Part shown: piece by piece, positions 7,466 to 15,996 of the stretch | How the letters are laid out: the number at the start of each line of letters is the position of its first letter | How positions within the stretch are numbered: position 1 is the first letter of the stretch | DNA from: Phycisphaerales bacterium | Lineage (GTDB): Bacteria; Planctomycetota; Phycisphaerae; Sedimentisphaerales; Anaerobacaceae | NCBI GenBank assembly: GCA_003141275.1 | Contig: PLLM01000065.1 | Coordinates: forward strand, 1 to 34,707 | Reading direction: 5' to 3' | DNA: 34,707 bases | Translations under genes and position numbers: made by a program | Notes under the pieces: generated by a model | What the model saw: the letters and a program-made list of their open reading frames with translations, nothing else | Databases searched by the model: none | Told to the model about the DNA's origin: nothing

Positions 7466-9412
7466 ATGCCGATAGTAACATTAAAAGAAATACATATATC
7501 CTTCGGGGCGCAATCGATTTTTGACCGGCTCGATTTGAAGATATACCCCGCCGAGAAGATTGGGCTTGTCGGGCCTAACGGGTGCGGAAAAACCACGCTG
7601 CTGAAAATGATTCTCGGGCAATTTCCGCCTGATGCCGGCGAGGTTCATCAAAGAAAGGCCCTGAGAATCGGATACCTGCCGCAGGAGCCGGTTTTTGGCG
7701 GGGAGAAAACCGTTCTTGAGGAACTGCACAGCAGCGCACAGGAAATACTCGACCTGCAAAAAAGGATGCACGACTCGGCGGAGACATTAAGCGGACTTTC
7801 CGGCGGCGAATTAAAATCCGCGATGCAGCAATACGACCGGCTGTGCGGCGAATTTGAAATTATGGGCGGCTACAGGTATGAAACGAAAATAAAAGAAATC
7901 GCCGCGGGGCTGGGTCTTGAAGAAAAACATTACTCATTAAAAACAACGCAGCTTAGCGGGGGGCAATTATCGCGGCTGGGGCTTGCGAAAGTCCTGCTGG
8001 CGGACGCGAACCTGCTGCTCCTGGATGAGCCGACAAACCATCTCGACTGGGACGCAACCCTGTGGCTTGAAAAGTTCTTAAAGAACTATGGCGGCGCCGC
8101 GCTGATTGTCAGCCACGACAGGTTTCTGCTCGATAGATTAGTTTGTAAAATCGTGGAAATCAGAGACCGCAAGGCGGATGTTTTCACGGGCAATTACAGC
8201 ACTTACAGACAGGAAAAGGAAAAGCGAGACCTTGAACTGGGGCGTCAGTACGAGCAGCGGCTGGAGTTCGTCGAAAAAACCCGCGACTTTATTGTGCGCA
8301 ACATAAACCGCAAGGGAACGAAAAAGGTTGCGCAGGGCAGACAAACGCGGCTGGATAACCTTCTCAAAAACAATCCTGACTTTCTCGAAAAATCGAAGCG
8401 CACACGAGAGCTTAGTTTTAAATTTGCCGAGGTGGAAAACAAAGGCAAGCGAGCGGGCACGGTGGTGGAATGCAAAAATCTTACGAAAAGTTTCGGCAAT
8501 CTAACGCTGTTTGAAAATATGAGTTTCGAGCTTTTAACCGGCCAGCGGACAGGCATCATCGGCCCAAACGGAATGGGCAAAACAACGCTGCTGAAACTTG
8601 CCCTTGGGCAAATCGAGCCGACCTCCGGAACAATCGAGCTTAGGAAGACCCTTTCCGTCGGCTATCTTGACCAGGCAGGAGCAGAACTTAATTCGGAAAA
8701 TACCGCGCTTGAAGAAGCGGCTTCGGTCATTCCTGAAATGTCGCCCGAACAGATGCGCAGACGCCTCGGTGCATTTCTGTTTGTCAAAGACGATGTGTTT
8801 AAGAAGGTGGCGGACCTCAGCGGCGGAGAGCGAAACCGGCTGGCGCTTTGCAAACTGGTTTTGTCCGAGCCGGAAGTTCTTATACTCGATGAGCCGACAA
8901 ATCACCTTGATATTCCGAGCATCGAGGCGCTCGAAAACGCACTTGGGGGTTACACGGGGACAATCATCGCCGTAAGTCACGACAGGTTTTTTCTCGACAG
9001 AATAGCGCAGCGGCTTATTGTGCTCGGCGCGGATGAGACGGGCAAAACAACGCCGGGCAAATTTGAGTTCATAAACGGCTCATTTAGCCGATATGCAGAA
9101 CTCTTAGAGCAAAGGGCATTAGAACAGGAGGCAATCCCTCAGACCGCAAAACCGAAAGCGCATAAGCAGGACAAGCCGAAAAAGACAACCCCGCCGGAAC
9201 TGAGACAATTTAATATCTGGCCGGCGGAAAAAATTGAGAAGGCTATTGAGGAGACGGAGGCAACTATAAAAAAGCTGCACGAAAGTTTCGGCGATGAAAA
9301 AGTATATAAAGATTACAAAATGCTCGCCCAGGTGCAGAGCCAGGTAAAAGAAAAAGAGCAACATCTCGAACTGCTTTACAGGGCATACGACATCAAAACA
9401 AGCAAACGTTAG
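7466..9412 (+). CDS. ABC-F family ATPase (Uup/EttA-like ribosome-associated protein)
   Basis: 648 aa with two ABC cassettes and no membrane segments. Cassette 1 has Walker A GPNGCGKTT (36-44), signature LSGGQ (~163) and LLLLDEPTNHLD (~184). Cassette 2 has GPNGMGKTT (~366-374), LSGGE (~451) and LILDEPTNHLD (~472). Between them lies the charged helical linker typical of ABC-F proteins (about 240-320). The C-terminus (~545-648) has a Lys/Pro-rich part then a predicted coiled coil (EKIEKAIEETEATIKKLHES), as in Uup-type members. Family members bind ribosomes and rescue or modulate translation; some protect against antibiotics. Which subfamily this belongs to cannot be settled by eye. It is transcribed alone. 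Confidence 0.92.
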   Translation: MPIVTLKEIHISFGAQSIFDRLDLKIYPAEKIGLVGPNGCGKTTLLKMILGQFPPDAGEVHQRKALRIGYLPQEPVFGGEKTVLEELHSSAQEILDLQKRMHDSAETLSGLSGGELKSAMQQYDRLCGEFEIMGGYRYETKIKEIAAGLGLEEKHYSLKTTQLSGGQLSRLGLAKVLLADANLLLLDEPTNHLDWDATLWLEKFLKNYGGAALIVSHDRFLLDRLVCKIVEIRDRKADVFTGNYSTYRQEKEKRDLELGRQYEQRLEFVEKTRDFIVRNINRKGTKKVAQGRQTRLDNLLKNNPDFLEKSKRTRELSFKFAEVENKGKRAGTVVECKNLTKSFGNLTLFENMSFELLTGQRTGIIGPNGMGKTTLLKLALGQIEPTSGTIELRKTLSVGYLDQAGAELNSENTALEEAASVIPEMSPEQMRRRLGAFLFVKDDVFKKVADLSGGERNRLALCKLVLSEPEVLILDEPTNHLDIPSIEALENALGGYTGTIIAVSHDRFFLDRIAQRLIVLGADETGKTTPGKFEFINGSFSRYAELLEQRALEQEAIPQTAKPKAHKQDKPKKTTPPELRQFNIWPAEKIEKAIEETEATIKKLHESFGDEKVYKDYKMLAQVQSQVKEKEQHLELLYRAYDIKTSKR

Positions 9413-9453
9413 CCGCTCAATAACGCATCGGCCTCGCGTTTCTACCCGGCGAA

Positions 9454-9478
9454 TAAAAAATCACCCTTCGGGAGGATA
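9454..9478 (-). terminator. Terminator overlapping the end of the pseudopilin operon
   Basis: On the minus strand the last codons and stop form ATC-CT-CCC-GAA-GGG-T-GAT followed by TTTTTATT. The stem is short and has an internal bulge, but the U-tract starts directly at the stop codon. Confidence 0.5.
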
Positions 9479-10279
9479 ATCTTTAAGCGTTTTCATCCAT
9501 TCCGGCCAGTCAGATACCAAGTTTGTATTAAAATTACGGTGCCATTTGAGCCGCCATAATTCCTTAAGTCCCACCTGTCTGGCTGAGCCATCCATGAATG
9601 CCATAGCGGTGTTCCCTGCCAAATGCCTATCTATGCAGAAAATACTCATATTAGAACTCTGGACTCCCCTGGACACAGGCGGACTATCGGTTGCTTCCGA
9701 TTCAGTGCCATCCCACATACAATCGCCAAATAACGGTACTTTATCTGGATGCGGAACATTGATAGTCCTCCAATATTTCGGACGGTCGGCAATTGCGATA
9801 TCATACAATTTGACCCCATTTATTGTCACACCTATGTCCGGCGGGTTATGCGCCCATCCATTGACCCCGTAACTGCCATACATACCTTTCTGAGCCCAGA
9901 CAGGAGTATAGGCAGCCCAGGACCCCTCACCGTATTTCCCCCACGCAGTAAAAACCCCCGCAGCAAAGGAGTCAGATGAATTACTAAGAAGGTTCCTGGC
10001 CGTCGGACACATACTTATATCTTCTGTCCAATTGAAGTACGGCAGAAAATCCACCATCCACATTGTGCCGCCGTTCCAGCCAACCGGACTTTTGCCGGCG
10101 TTGTCATTGGCGTACATCTGCCAGGCAGCAGCCAAAGTTCTAAGGTTAGCCAGACACACCTCGCGCTTTGCGATATTCCTTCCGCCGCCGCTGATGGCCT
10201 GGAGATTTACCGCCAAAAGGACCAATGCCACCGCCGTCACAATAACCTCTACCCTGGCCAAACCTTTCCTGTGATTCAT
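9461..10279 (-). CDS. Atypical pseudopilin-like protein (paralogue 4 of 4)
   Basis: 272 aa. The N-terminus MNHRKGLARVEVIVTAVALV has the layout of a type IV prepilin signal: basic leader, Gly, then a hydrophobic helix with Glu at +5. The usual FTLVELLVVIAI core is changed. After the helix comes GGRNIAKREVCLANLRTLAA followed by AWQMYANDNAGK, shared with the three genes upstream. The C-terminal part has H-x10-DG (HLAGNTAMAFMDG), a one-residue-longer variant of the H-X9-DG motif of planctomycete DUF1559-type and related proteins. It is probably an inner-membrane or secreted protein processed by a prepilin peptidase; function unknown. It is last in the operon, 45 nt after its neighbour. Confidence 0.78.
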   Translation of the reverse strand: MNHRKGLARVEVIVTAVALVLLAVNLQAISGGGRNIAKREVCLANLRTLAAAWQMYANDNAGKSPVGWNGGTMWMVDFLPYFNWTEDISMCPTARNLLSNSSDSFAAGVFTAWGKYGEGSWAAYTPVWAQKGMYGSYGVNGWAHNPPDIGVTINGVKLYDIAIADRPKYWRTINVPHPDKVPLFGDCMWDGTESEATDSPPVSRGVQSSNMSIFCIDRHLAGNTAMAFMDGSARQVGLKELWRLKWHRNFNTNLVSDWPEWMKTLKDYPPEG

Positions 10280-10324
10280 AATTTCTAACTCTATGCTGTC
10301 CGGCGAAAAAAAATATCGGTATCC

Positions 10325-11191
10325 TCAATACTCGCAATTTTTGGCGGGGTCGGTGCAGGAATATGGGACATCGCCCCAGGTAACTTCGGTCATCCACCGC
10401 AAATCGCAGTCGCAGTAATCAACAGTGCCGCCGCCCCATTGCAAAACCACCGATGCGAGTGTATGCGGGTCTGTCCATTTCCTGTATATGGCGTGGCCAT
10501 CGGCGAAAACAAAGTTTGTTCCCTGACTGTGCTTCATAGGCGGCAAGTCACCCCATGTCCCCGGCGGAGCTGAGCCGCCGGTGCCATTATAATTAACAAA
10601 AAATGCGCCCTGCTTGGCAGCCCCAACATCCAAAAATACAAACCTTTCGGCTGGTCGGGTAATCTGATTTATATTTGTAAATGTCACAGCACCGGAGCCC
10701 GCCGAATTAGGATAAGTATTCATCGACTGAGACATATAGTATGTTACATAATATTTTCTGTTACTGTCAGGGCACCGGTAAATATTGTAATCCCCGACAT
10801 ATTTCCATAATGTTCCTTCCGCGATGGCGTGCTCCCAGGCCGCCTGTGGTATCGAAGCGCTGTAAGAATATGCTCCGATATAGTTAGTATTGTAGGTAGG
10901 CGGTATAGGATGCGGATTTACATGCGGCCATTCAACCCAGGCCAGCTGCGGTCCACCGGAAGACGCAGGAAATATCCAAGAATACCACACATCGCCGACA
11001 GGTATTTTGCCGCCGTTATCGCCGGAGTAAGTTTGCCAGGCGGCTGCCAAAGACCGCAGATTGGCCAGACATACCTCCAGCTTAGAGCGTTGGCGCCCGC
11101 CGGCATTCAAAACGGCTGCCTGCGCCAGCACAAGGGCGACGCACGCTAATGCGACCGCCATATCAACTCTTGTTAAACCTTTTCTCATCAT
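10325..11191 (-). CDS. Atypical pseudopilin-like protein (paralogue 3 of 4)
   Basis: 288 aa; the second ATG (11188) is an equally possible start. The leader MMRKGLTRVDMAVALACVAL has Gly at -1 and Asp at +5 where classical pseudopilins have Glu. The shared segment GGRQRSKLEVCLANLRSLAA follows. The middle is rich in Tyr and Pro with a Cys near YRCPDSNRKYYVTYYMSQS. The end has an exact H-X9-DG motif (HSQGTNFVFADGHAIYRKW) and several late cysteines (CDCDLRW, SCTDPAKNCEY). The start lies 5 nt after the previous stop, so translation is likely coupled. Extracytoplasmic, function unknown. Confidence 0.8.
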   Translation of the reverse strand: MMRKGLTRVDMAVALACVALVLAQAAVLNAGGRQRSKLEVCLANLRSLAAAWQTYSGDNGGKIPVGDVWYSWIFPASSGGPQLAWVEWPHVNPHPIPPTYNTNYIGAYSYSASIPQAAWEHAIAEGTLWKYVGDYNIYRCPDSNRKYYVTYYMSQSMNTYPNSAGSGAVTFTNINQITRPAERFVFLDVGAAKQGAFFVNYNGTGGSAPPGTWGDLPPMKHSQGTNFVFADGHAIYRKWTDPHTLASVVLQWGGGTVDYCDCDLRWMTEVTWGDVPYSCTDPAKNCEY

Positions 11192-11196
11192 AATTT

Positions 11197-12111
11197 CTAC
11201 TCAAGATTTACCGGGCAGCTCGGCGTGTAAAGAAGCCCTCCCCAGCATCCTATCTGCACCCAATAAAGGTCGTTTAGGGCATTGCAAGTTACTGGATGAG
11301 CGTTGTAAATATCACCACTGCCAAAATCAATAGTTTCTTTGGCCTTCCACTTATGGTACACGCTATGGCCATCGGCAAAAGACACACACGTTCCGTTTTC
11401 GTGCGGCACCGGCGGAGGGTCAAACCAGCATTCCGACCCCGAATAAACGGCATAACTGTCCATACCAACCGTGCCCTCATCGATGAATACTATTCTGCCT
11501 GAGGCACCTTTTATCTGACTGATGTTCTTCGGCATCATAGTTGGAGAGTTGTCTGAGCCACCTTGAAAATTCCACTTATATTTACCGTTCATCGAATCAA
11601 TAATCGAATACGTAACAATCGCATCTTTTTTGCCGAAGGGACAACGGTAGATATTATAATCGCCGGTATATTTCCAGAGTGCACCTGTATCAATAGCAAC
11701 TTTCTGGAGACATTCACTTTGAGAACGGTCGGAATACCACGGCTCCGCGCCAAACGCCCAGGCGGGACCTATCCATGGTAATTCATCTTTGTGCATGGAA
11801 TAAAATGCGCTTGTAATGGGCGGCACTATCGCCCTAACCTGATCGCTAAGACCAGCAGGCGGAGCCGGGCAGGTCCCGGACGGAGGGGAACCGCCGGGAG
11901 CGATGGGTGCGCCATTAACAAGTTTGCCTGCGTTGTCATCGGCATACGCTTTCCATGCAACGGTAAGCATTCTAAGATTGGCCAGACATACTTCGCGCTT
12001 AGAGCGATCGCGTCCGCCTGCATTTATAATGCCCACCTGCGCCAGCACAAAGGCGACACACGCTACTGTTATAATGGCATCGGCTCTCGAAAAACCTTTA
12101 TTCGCGTTCAT
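11197..12111 (-). CDS. Atypical pseudopilin-like protein (paralogue 2 of 4)
   Basis: 304 aa from ATG 12111 (MNANKGFSRADAIITVACVA). The frame stays open to 12282, but that part overlaps the previous gene, and the leader at 12111 aligns with those of its paralogues. Asp occupies +5 in place of Glu. The segment after the helix, QVGIINAGGRDRSKREVCLA, is almost identical to paralogue 1, indicating recent duplication. A conserved block GALWKYTGDYNIYRCP in the middle is shared with paralogue 3. The C-terminus has H-X9-DG (HENGTCVSFADGHSVYHKW). It follows paralogue 1 after a 25-nt gap. Function unknown. Confidence 0.8.
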   Translation of the reverse strand: MNANKGFSRADAIITVACVAFVLAQVGIINAGGRDRSKREVCLANLRMLTVAWKAYADDNAGKLVNGAPIAPGGSPPSGTCPAPPAGLSDQVRAIVPPITSAFYSMHKDELPWIGPAWAFGAEPWYSDRSQSECLQKVAIDTGALWKYTGDYNIYRCPFGKKDAIVTYSIIDSMNGKYKWNFQGGSDNSPTMMPKNISQIKGASGRIVFIDEGTVGMDSYAVYSGSECWFDPPPVPHENGTCVSFADGHSVYHKWKAKETIDFGSGDIYNAHPVTCNALNDLYWVQIGCWGGLLYTPSCPVNLE

Positions 12112-12136
12112 AAGCCCAGCTTCATTAACACAACCT

Positions 12137-12955
12137 CTATTCACCCCATATCGCATTCCGCAACCATGCCTGGTCTTTGGTTTGAAAGCAGGTGTCTGGC
12201 CCTGGCGGCGGATTTCCGCCTGATGCCCAGGTAATCGTTGACTGACATTCCCATTGATGATATTCGGCATGGCCGTCGGCAAACCCGAAATTTATACCAT
12301 TGCCATGCACAATGCTTAAAGCATCGCAGAGCGGATCCGAGGGGAAATCTATCGGAAACTCGAAAGCGTCAGGAGTTAATATCTTCTCCTCTAAAAACAC
12401 AATCCTTTCATTCGGCCTTGCAATCTGCCCCGTATTCTTTGCCACCTTATTTATGGGGTAACCGGGCACCCCTAATAACCCCCCTGCCATCGTCCACGCC
12501 GCGTTCATAGGAGTGGGCATAACATACGTCCGGTGCATATCTTTATCTGCCTCGGGGCAACGGAAAACAATTACATCCTGGCAATATTTATAAAGCGCAC
12601 CCTTTTTAAGTTTCTCCACCCTCTGTTCGAAGTTTAATACTGGCGCGCCAAATGCAGCATTCCAGTCCCAGTCATATCCTGGGTCTGCAGGCGTGTTAAA
12701 AGATGTACACCAATATGGCTCGGTCGGCGCCGGATTACTGCTCGGAGATTGTCCGCCATTTACAAGTTTGCCGGCGTTATCATCGGCATACGCCTTCCAG
12801 GCGGCGGTAAGCATTCTCAGGTTGGCCAGACATAATTCGCGCTTAGAGCGTTCTCGCCCGCCAGCATTTATAATGCCCACCTGCGCCAGCACAAGGGCAA
12901 CGCACGCTAATGCGACCACTGCATCAATCCTTGTCAAACCTGATTTTTTTCTCAT
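12137..12955 (-). CDS. Atypical pseudopilin-like protein (paralogue 1 of 4)
   Basis: 272 aa. The leader MRKKSGLTRIDAVVALACVA has Gly at -1, Leu at +1 and Asp at +5. Then follows QVGIINAGGRERSKRELCLA and the AWKAYADDNAGKLVNG block shared with paralogue 2. The middle contains GALYKYCQDVIVFRCPEADK, matching the GALWKY...YRCP block of paralogues 2 and 3. The end has H-X9-DG (HGNGINFGFADGHAEYHQWE). It starts 12 nt after the stop of the large secreted protein, so it is the second gene of that operon. It is probably cleaved by prepilin peptidase or kept as a membrane-anchored protein. Function unknown. Confidence 0.8.
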   Translation of the reverse strand: MRKKSGLTRIDAVVALACVALVLAQVGIINAGGRERSKRELCLANLRMLTAAWKAYADDNAGKLVNGGQSPSSNPAPTEPYWCTSFNTPADPGYDWDWNAAFGAPVLNFEQRVEKLKKGALYKYCQDVIVFRCPEADKDMHRTYVMPTPMNAAWTMAGGLLGVPGYPINKVAKNTGQIARPNERIVFLEEKILTPDAFEFPIDFPSDPLCDALSIVHGNGINFGFADGHAEYHQWECQSTITWASGGNPPPGPDTCFQTKDQAWLRNAIWGE

Positions 12956-12967
12956 AATCAGTTCTGC

Positions 12968-15862
12968 TTATTCAAATTCACTTTGCTTCAGCCATTCATC
13001 CGCAAGGGCGTTCAAATCCCAGATATTGGTGTAGGCGCCTCTATCCACGTCGCCGGGGGCGTAAAGGCCGTATTTTGTAATTCCGGCGGCGCATAACGTC
13101 GGATTGAGCGGGTCTGTGCAATCGCGCCAGCTTTGGGCCAATACCGCGAAATCGATGAAATCGACCATATTGTCCGCCCGCAAATCCGCCGGGCGGTGAA
13201 GGACCGGCGACTGCCCATCGCAGGAATTGCTCGTTATGGCCCAGACCCTGTTGTTGGCATCGCTGACAATAAGCGTGCCATCTTCAGCGACGGCAGGGAA
13301 ACTCATCCAGTTGTTACCCTTGAAACGCGAAATCTCCAAGCCATTGGAATCGACCACGCAGACATAGTTATCATCACTTGCGGCGTAAATCTTGTTATCC
13401 CTGTCGATACTCAATGTGAATCCGCCGATTAACCCCAGCCGGGTTATCCATTTGATTGTGCCGTTTGGCTCAACCGCACGCAGGTACGGGTCATCGAAAC
13501 TGACGTATATCGTGCCATCTGAGCCGACCACCGGCGACGACCAGCCGGATGAATTCATATCAAAAGGCAGCCCCAGAGAAGTTGACCAGAGGATATTGCC
13601 CGTACAGGGGTCAAGGGCGTAAAGATTCGGGTCGCGGACAAGCGTTTGATATATGGTTCCGTTGGGGCCGATAGCCGGCGACGCCACAATCTGGCCCTTA
13701 TTCGGCTCGACGGCCCCAAAGTTACAAACCCATTTGATATTGCCATTGTTGGCATCGAGGGCATATAAATTCGGCTCGTAGAGTCCGCCTATGTAAACCG
13801 TTCCGTTTTTGTCTATAACAGGCGTAGCGAATATCACACCTTTAAGATTAGCAGGACCTTTAGTCGAAAATGACCACAACTCGCTGCCGTCTGCGTCGAG
13901 GGCGTAAATAGAACCGTCTTCCGAGCAAATGTAAATTTTTCCGTCGTATCCCACTATGGGAGTCGAGTATATGGGGGCGTTTGTTTTATGCGTCCAGGAT
14001 ATGTCCCCATAATCATCAATGGCGTATAACCAGCCGTTTTGGCCTGCGACGTACACCATCCAGTAATAGCCCACGGCGGGCGAGCCGACGACGGCCGTGT
14101 TTATATCGCAAATCCAGTTAAGCTCGCCGAGGTCATCAAGCGAATAGATATTCCCGTCCTCGGAGCCGATATATATCCAGTAGCTGTCCCAGTAGGGCCT
14201 TGTAACAGCGACCCGAGAGGAGACAGGCCCATCCGTTTCAAAAACCCATTTAACGCAGCCAATTCGCGGCCCTTTGTTTGCGTTCAAATCCGGCGAGGGC
14301 AATAACCCCCTGCGAAGCCACTGCGAAGGCACGGCCGGCCGAGTCGGATACCAGCTCACCGTAAACAGGCTGCTTGACTCGCTAATCACATTGGCATCTG
14401 CAACGCTCGGCACAACTGAAATAACGCACTGATTCGACTCGATATCGCCCGGCAACTGCCAAAGGTAGCTGTTGGCATCGGCAATTGCGTTGGCAATCGT
14501 CTCCCAGGTATTGCCATTGTCGCTGCTGAAAAGGACATCTACGCTGCCGACTCTGTTTTTAATCCACTTAATCGGATGTTTACTGCCCGTCGCCCAAACC
14601 TCGCCGCCCGCGGGTTTGGTAACAACAATAATTTTACCATATTCATAAGCGCCCATATCAACGGCGTGTCCGATTAACCTCGGCTGGCCGTCAATATCGG
14701 TTACGTTGGGGCCGGGGACATAAAGCGGATTGCCATTGTCGATACAAGGAGAATCCGGCCGCAGGTGCAAATCGCCGTAATCATCGTTACCGCCGACTCC
14801 CCAGCCATCTCCTCCATCGTTTGGCTCTCGGACAAACATCGGGTCGTCATTAATATTACCGTTATTTGCGCCGCCGAATTTATTTTCAAAATCCTGGATA
14901 CAACTGAAAAGCAGCGTTTGACCCGGGCTCGCAGGCAACGGGTATATCTGTGCGCTTGTCGTTACGCCTGTGGAATCATTGTTGCCCCAGAATATGCAAT
15001 GAACGGCCGTTCCTGACCAATAAACGCCTCCGCCTAAACCCCCTGCCGCGTTGCCGGCGAGCGTGCAATTTGATATGGTCACGCTGGCAGACGTATTTTT
15101 ATATATCCCGCCCCCGTTGAGCTGTGCAAAATTACCCGCCACAATACTATTGTTAATATCCACTGTGCCGGAACTGGCATAAATTCCACCGCCATACTGC
15201 GAAGACGTTCCCGATGCGACATTGCCAGCAATAAAAGTCCTGGTAATCTTCGTCGTACCCATCGTGAATACCCCTCCGCCGCGTCTGGCTGAATTGCCGC
15301 TGATATTACAATCGATTATTGATGCAGCTGCGCAGTTAACTCCGCCGCCATCCGTCAACGCGCGATTACCTCTTATTTTACACCCGACGATTATCAGTGT
15401 CGGACTGCTGCCTGGTGAATAAATCCCGCCTCCGTTACCAGCGCTATTATTGTCTCTTATGTCGCAGTTTCGTATCAATGGAGCATAAGAGCCATTTAGA
15501 ATAAATATCCCGCCGCTGCCGTTCGAAGAACCATAACCGCGGATAATAGTAAGGCCGTCCAAAACCACGCTTGCGTTTATGGTGAATGCCATACCTAATC
15601 CGTTGCAGTCAATGACAGTGCTTTCGACCACACTTTCATCGTTCGGGTCGATGCTGCGAACGGTTATTGCCTTGCCGGCAAAGGTGATGTTGTAATTCCC
15701 AACGCCAGTGTATGTGCCGGGGGATATTATGACTGTGTCGCCTGCCACTGATGCGTCGATTGCCGACTGAATGGTTGAATACTGGCTGGGGACTAAAAGT
15801 TCTGCGCCAAAAGCGCTTGAGCTCAGCAGCAAGACCGCTGCTATTACGATGACCCTCTTCAT
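12968..15862 (-). CDS. Large secreted beta-helix / PQQ-like propeller / dockerin-like protein
   Basis: 964 aa. Residues 1-20 are a signal peptide (cleavage after SSSAFGA). Residues ~25-345 are a right-handed beta-helix with repeated N-x-A...GGGIY units, as in polymorphic outer-membrane/pectin-lyase-like proteins. The helix is capped by a choice-of-anchor Q end (SPCIDNG ... DMGAYEYG, ~370-408). Residues ~411-503 form an Ig-like domain (KPAGGEVWATGSKHPIKW, SSDNGNTWETI). Residues ~535-890 are a beta-propeller of PQQ-like repeats (GSIYALDADGSELWSFST, NLYALDANNGNIKWVC). The tail (~895-964) has two EF-hand/dockerin-like halves (DFIDFAVLAQSW, NIWDLNALADEWL) with several acidic ligands missing. Probably a cell-surface or matrix protein. 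AAGGGCAGG precedes the ATG. It is the first gene of a five-gene operon. Confidence 0.88.
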   Translation of the reverse strand: MKRVIVIAAVLLLSSSAFGAELLVPSQYSTIQSAIDASVAGDTVIISPGTYTGVGNYNITFAGKAITVRSIDPNDESVVESTVIDCNGLGMAFTINASVVLDGLTIIRGYGSSNGSGGIFILNGSYAPLIRNCDIRDNNSAGNGGGIYSPGSSPTLIIVGCKIRGNRALTDGGGVNCAAASIIDCNISGNSARRGGGVFTMGTTKITRTFIAGNVASGTSSQYGGGIYASSGTVDINNSIVAGNFAQLNGGGIYKNTSASVTISNCTLAGNAAGGLGGGVYWSGTAVHCIFWGNNDSTGVTTSAQIYPLPASPGQTLLFSCIQDFENKFGGANNGNINDDPMFVREPNDGGDGWGVGGNDDYGDLHLRPDSPCIDNGNPLYVPGPNVTDIDGQPRLIGHAVDMGAYEYGKIIVVTKPAGGEVWATGSKHPIKWIKNRVGSVDVLFSSDNGNTWETIANAIADANSYLWQLPGDIESNQCVISVVPSVADANVISESSSLFTVSWYPTRPAVPSQWLRRGLLPSPDLNANKGPRIGCVKWVFETDGPVSSRVAVTRPYWDSYWIYIGSEDGNIYSLDDLGELNWICDINTAVVGSPAVGYYWMVYVAGQNGWLYAIDDYGDISWTHKTNAPIYSTPIVGYDGKIYICSEDGSIYALDADGSELWSFSTKGPANLKGVIFATPVIDKNGTVYIGGLYEPNLYALDANNGNIKWVCNFGAVEPNKGQIVASPAIGPNGTIYQTLVRDPNLYALDPCTGNILWSTSLGLPFDMNSSGWSSPVVGSDGTIYVSFDDPYLRAVEPNGTIKWITRLGLIGGFTLSIDRDNKIYAASDDNYVCVVDSNGLEISRFKGNNWMSFPAVAEDGTLIVSDANNRVWAITSNSCDGQSPVLHRPADLRADNMVDFIDFAVLAQSWRDCTDPLNPTLCAAGITKYGLYAPGDVDRGAYTNIWDLNALADEWLKQSEFE

Positions 15863-15889
15863 TTTCCTGCCCTTTCAATAACTCGGCAT

Positions 15890-15918
15890 ATTATACCAAT
15901 CCTGCGCAGCTTTGTCCA
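15890..15918 (-). promoter_or_regulatory. Promoter of the beta-helix/pseudopilin operon
   Basis: On the minus strand TGGACA (15918-15913) and a perfect TATAAT (15895-15890) are 17 bp apart. The predicted start is about 20 nt upstream of the ATG at 15862. Confidence 0.7.
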
Positions 15919-15996
15919 TAAGTTGCTCACCCAAAAAATCCTCTTGAAAAATCAGCGTTTTTAGGATAAACACAGAGCCAAGAAAGGAAAAAACCA

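Noticed and set aside
15863-15996. Possible SAM-type riboswitch before the cystathionine gamma-synthase-like gene
   Set aside because: The leader is short and I see no conserved riboswitch core or terminator-antiterminator pair.
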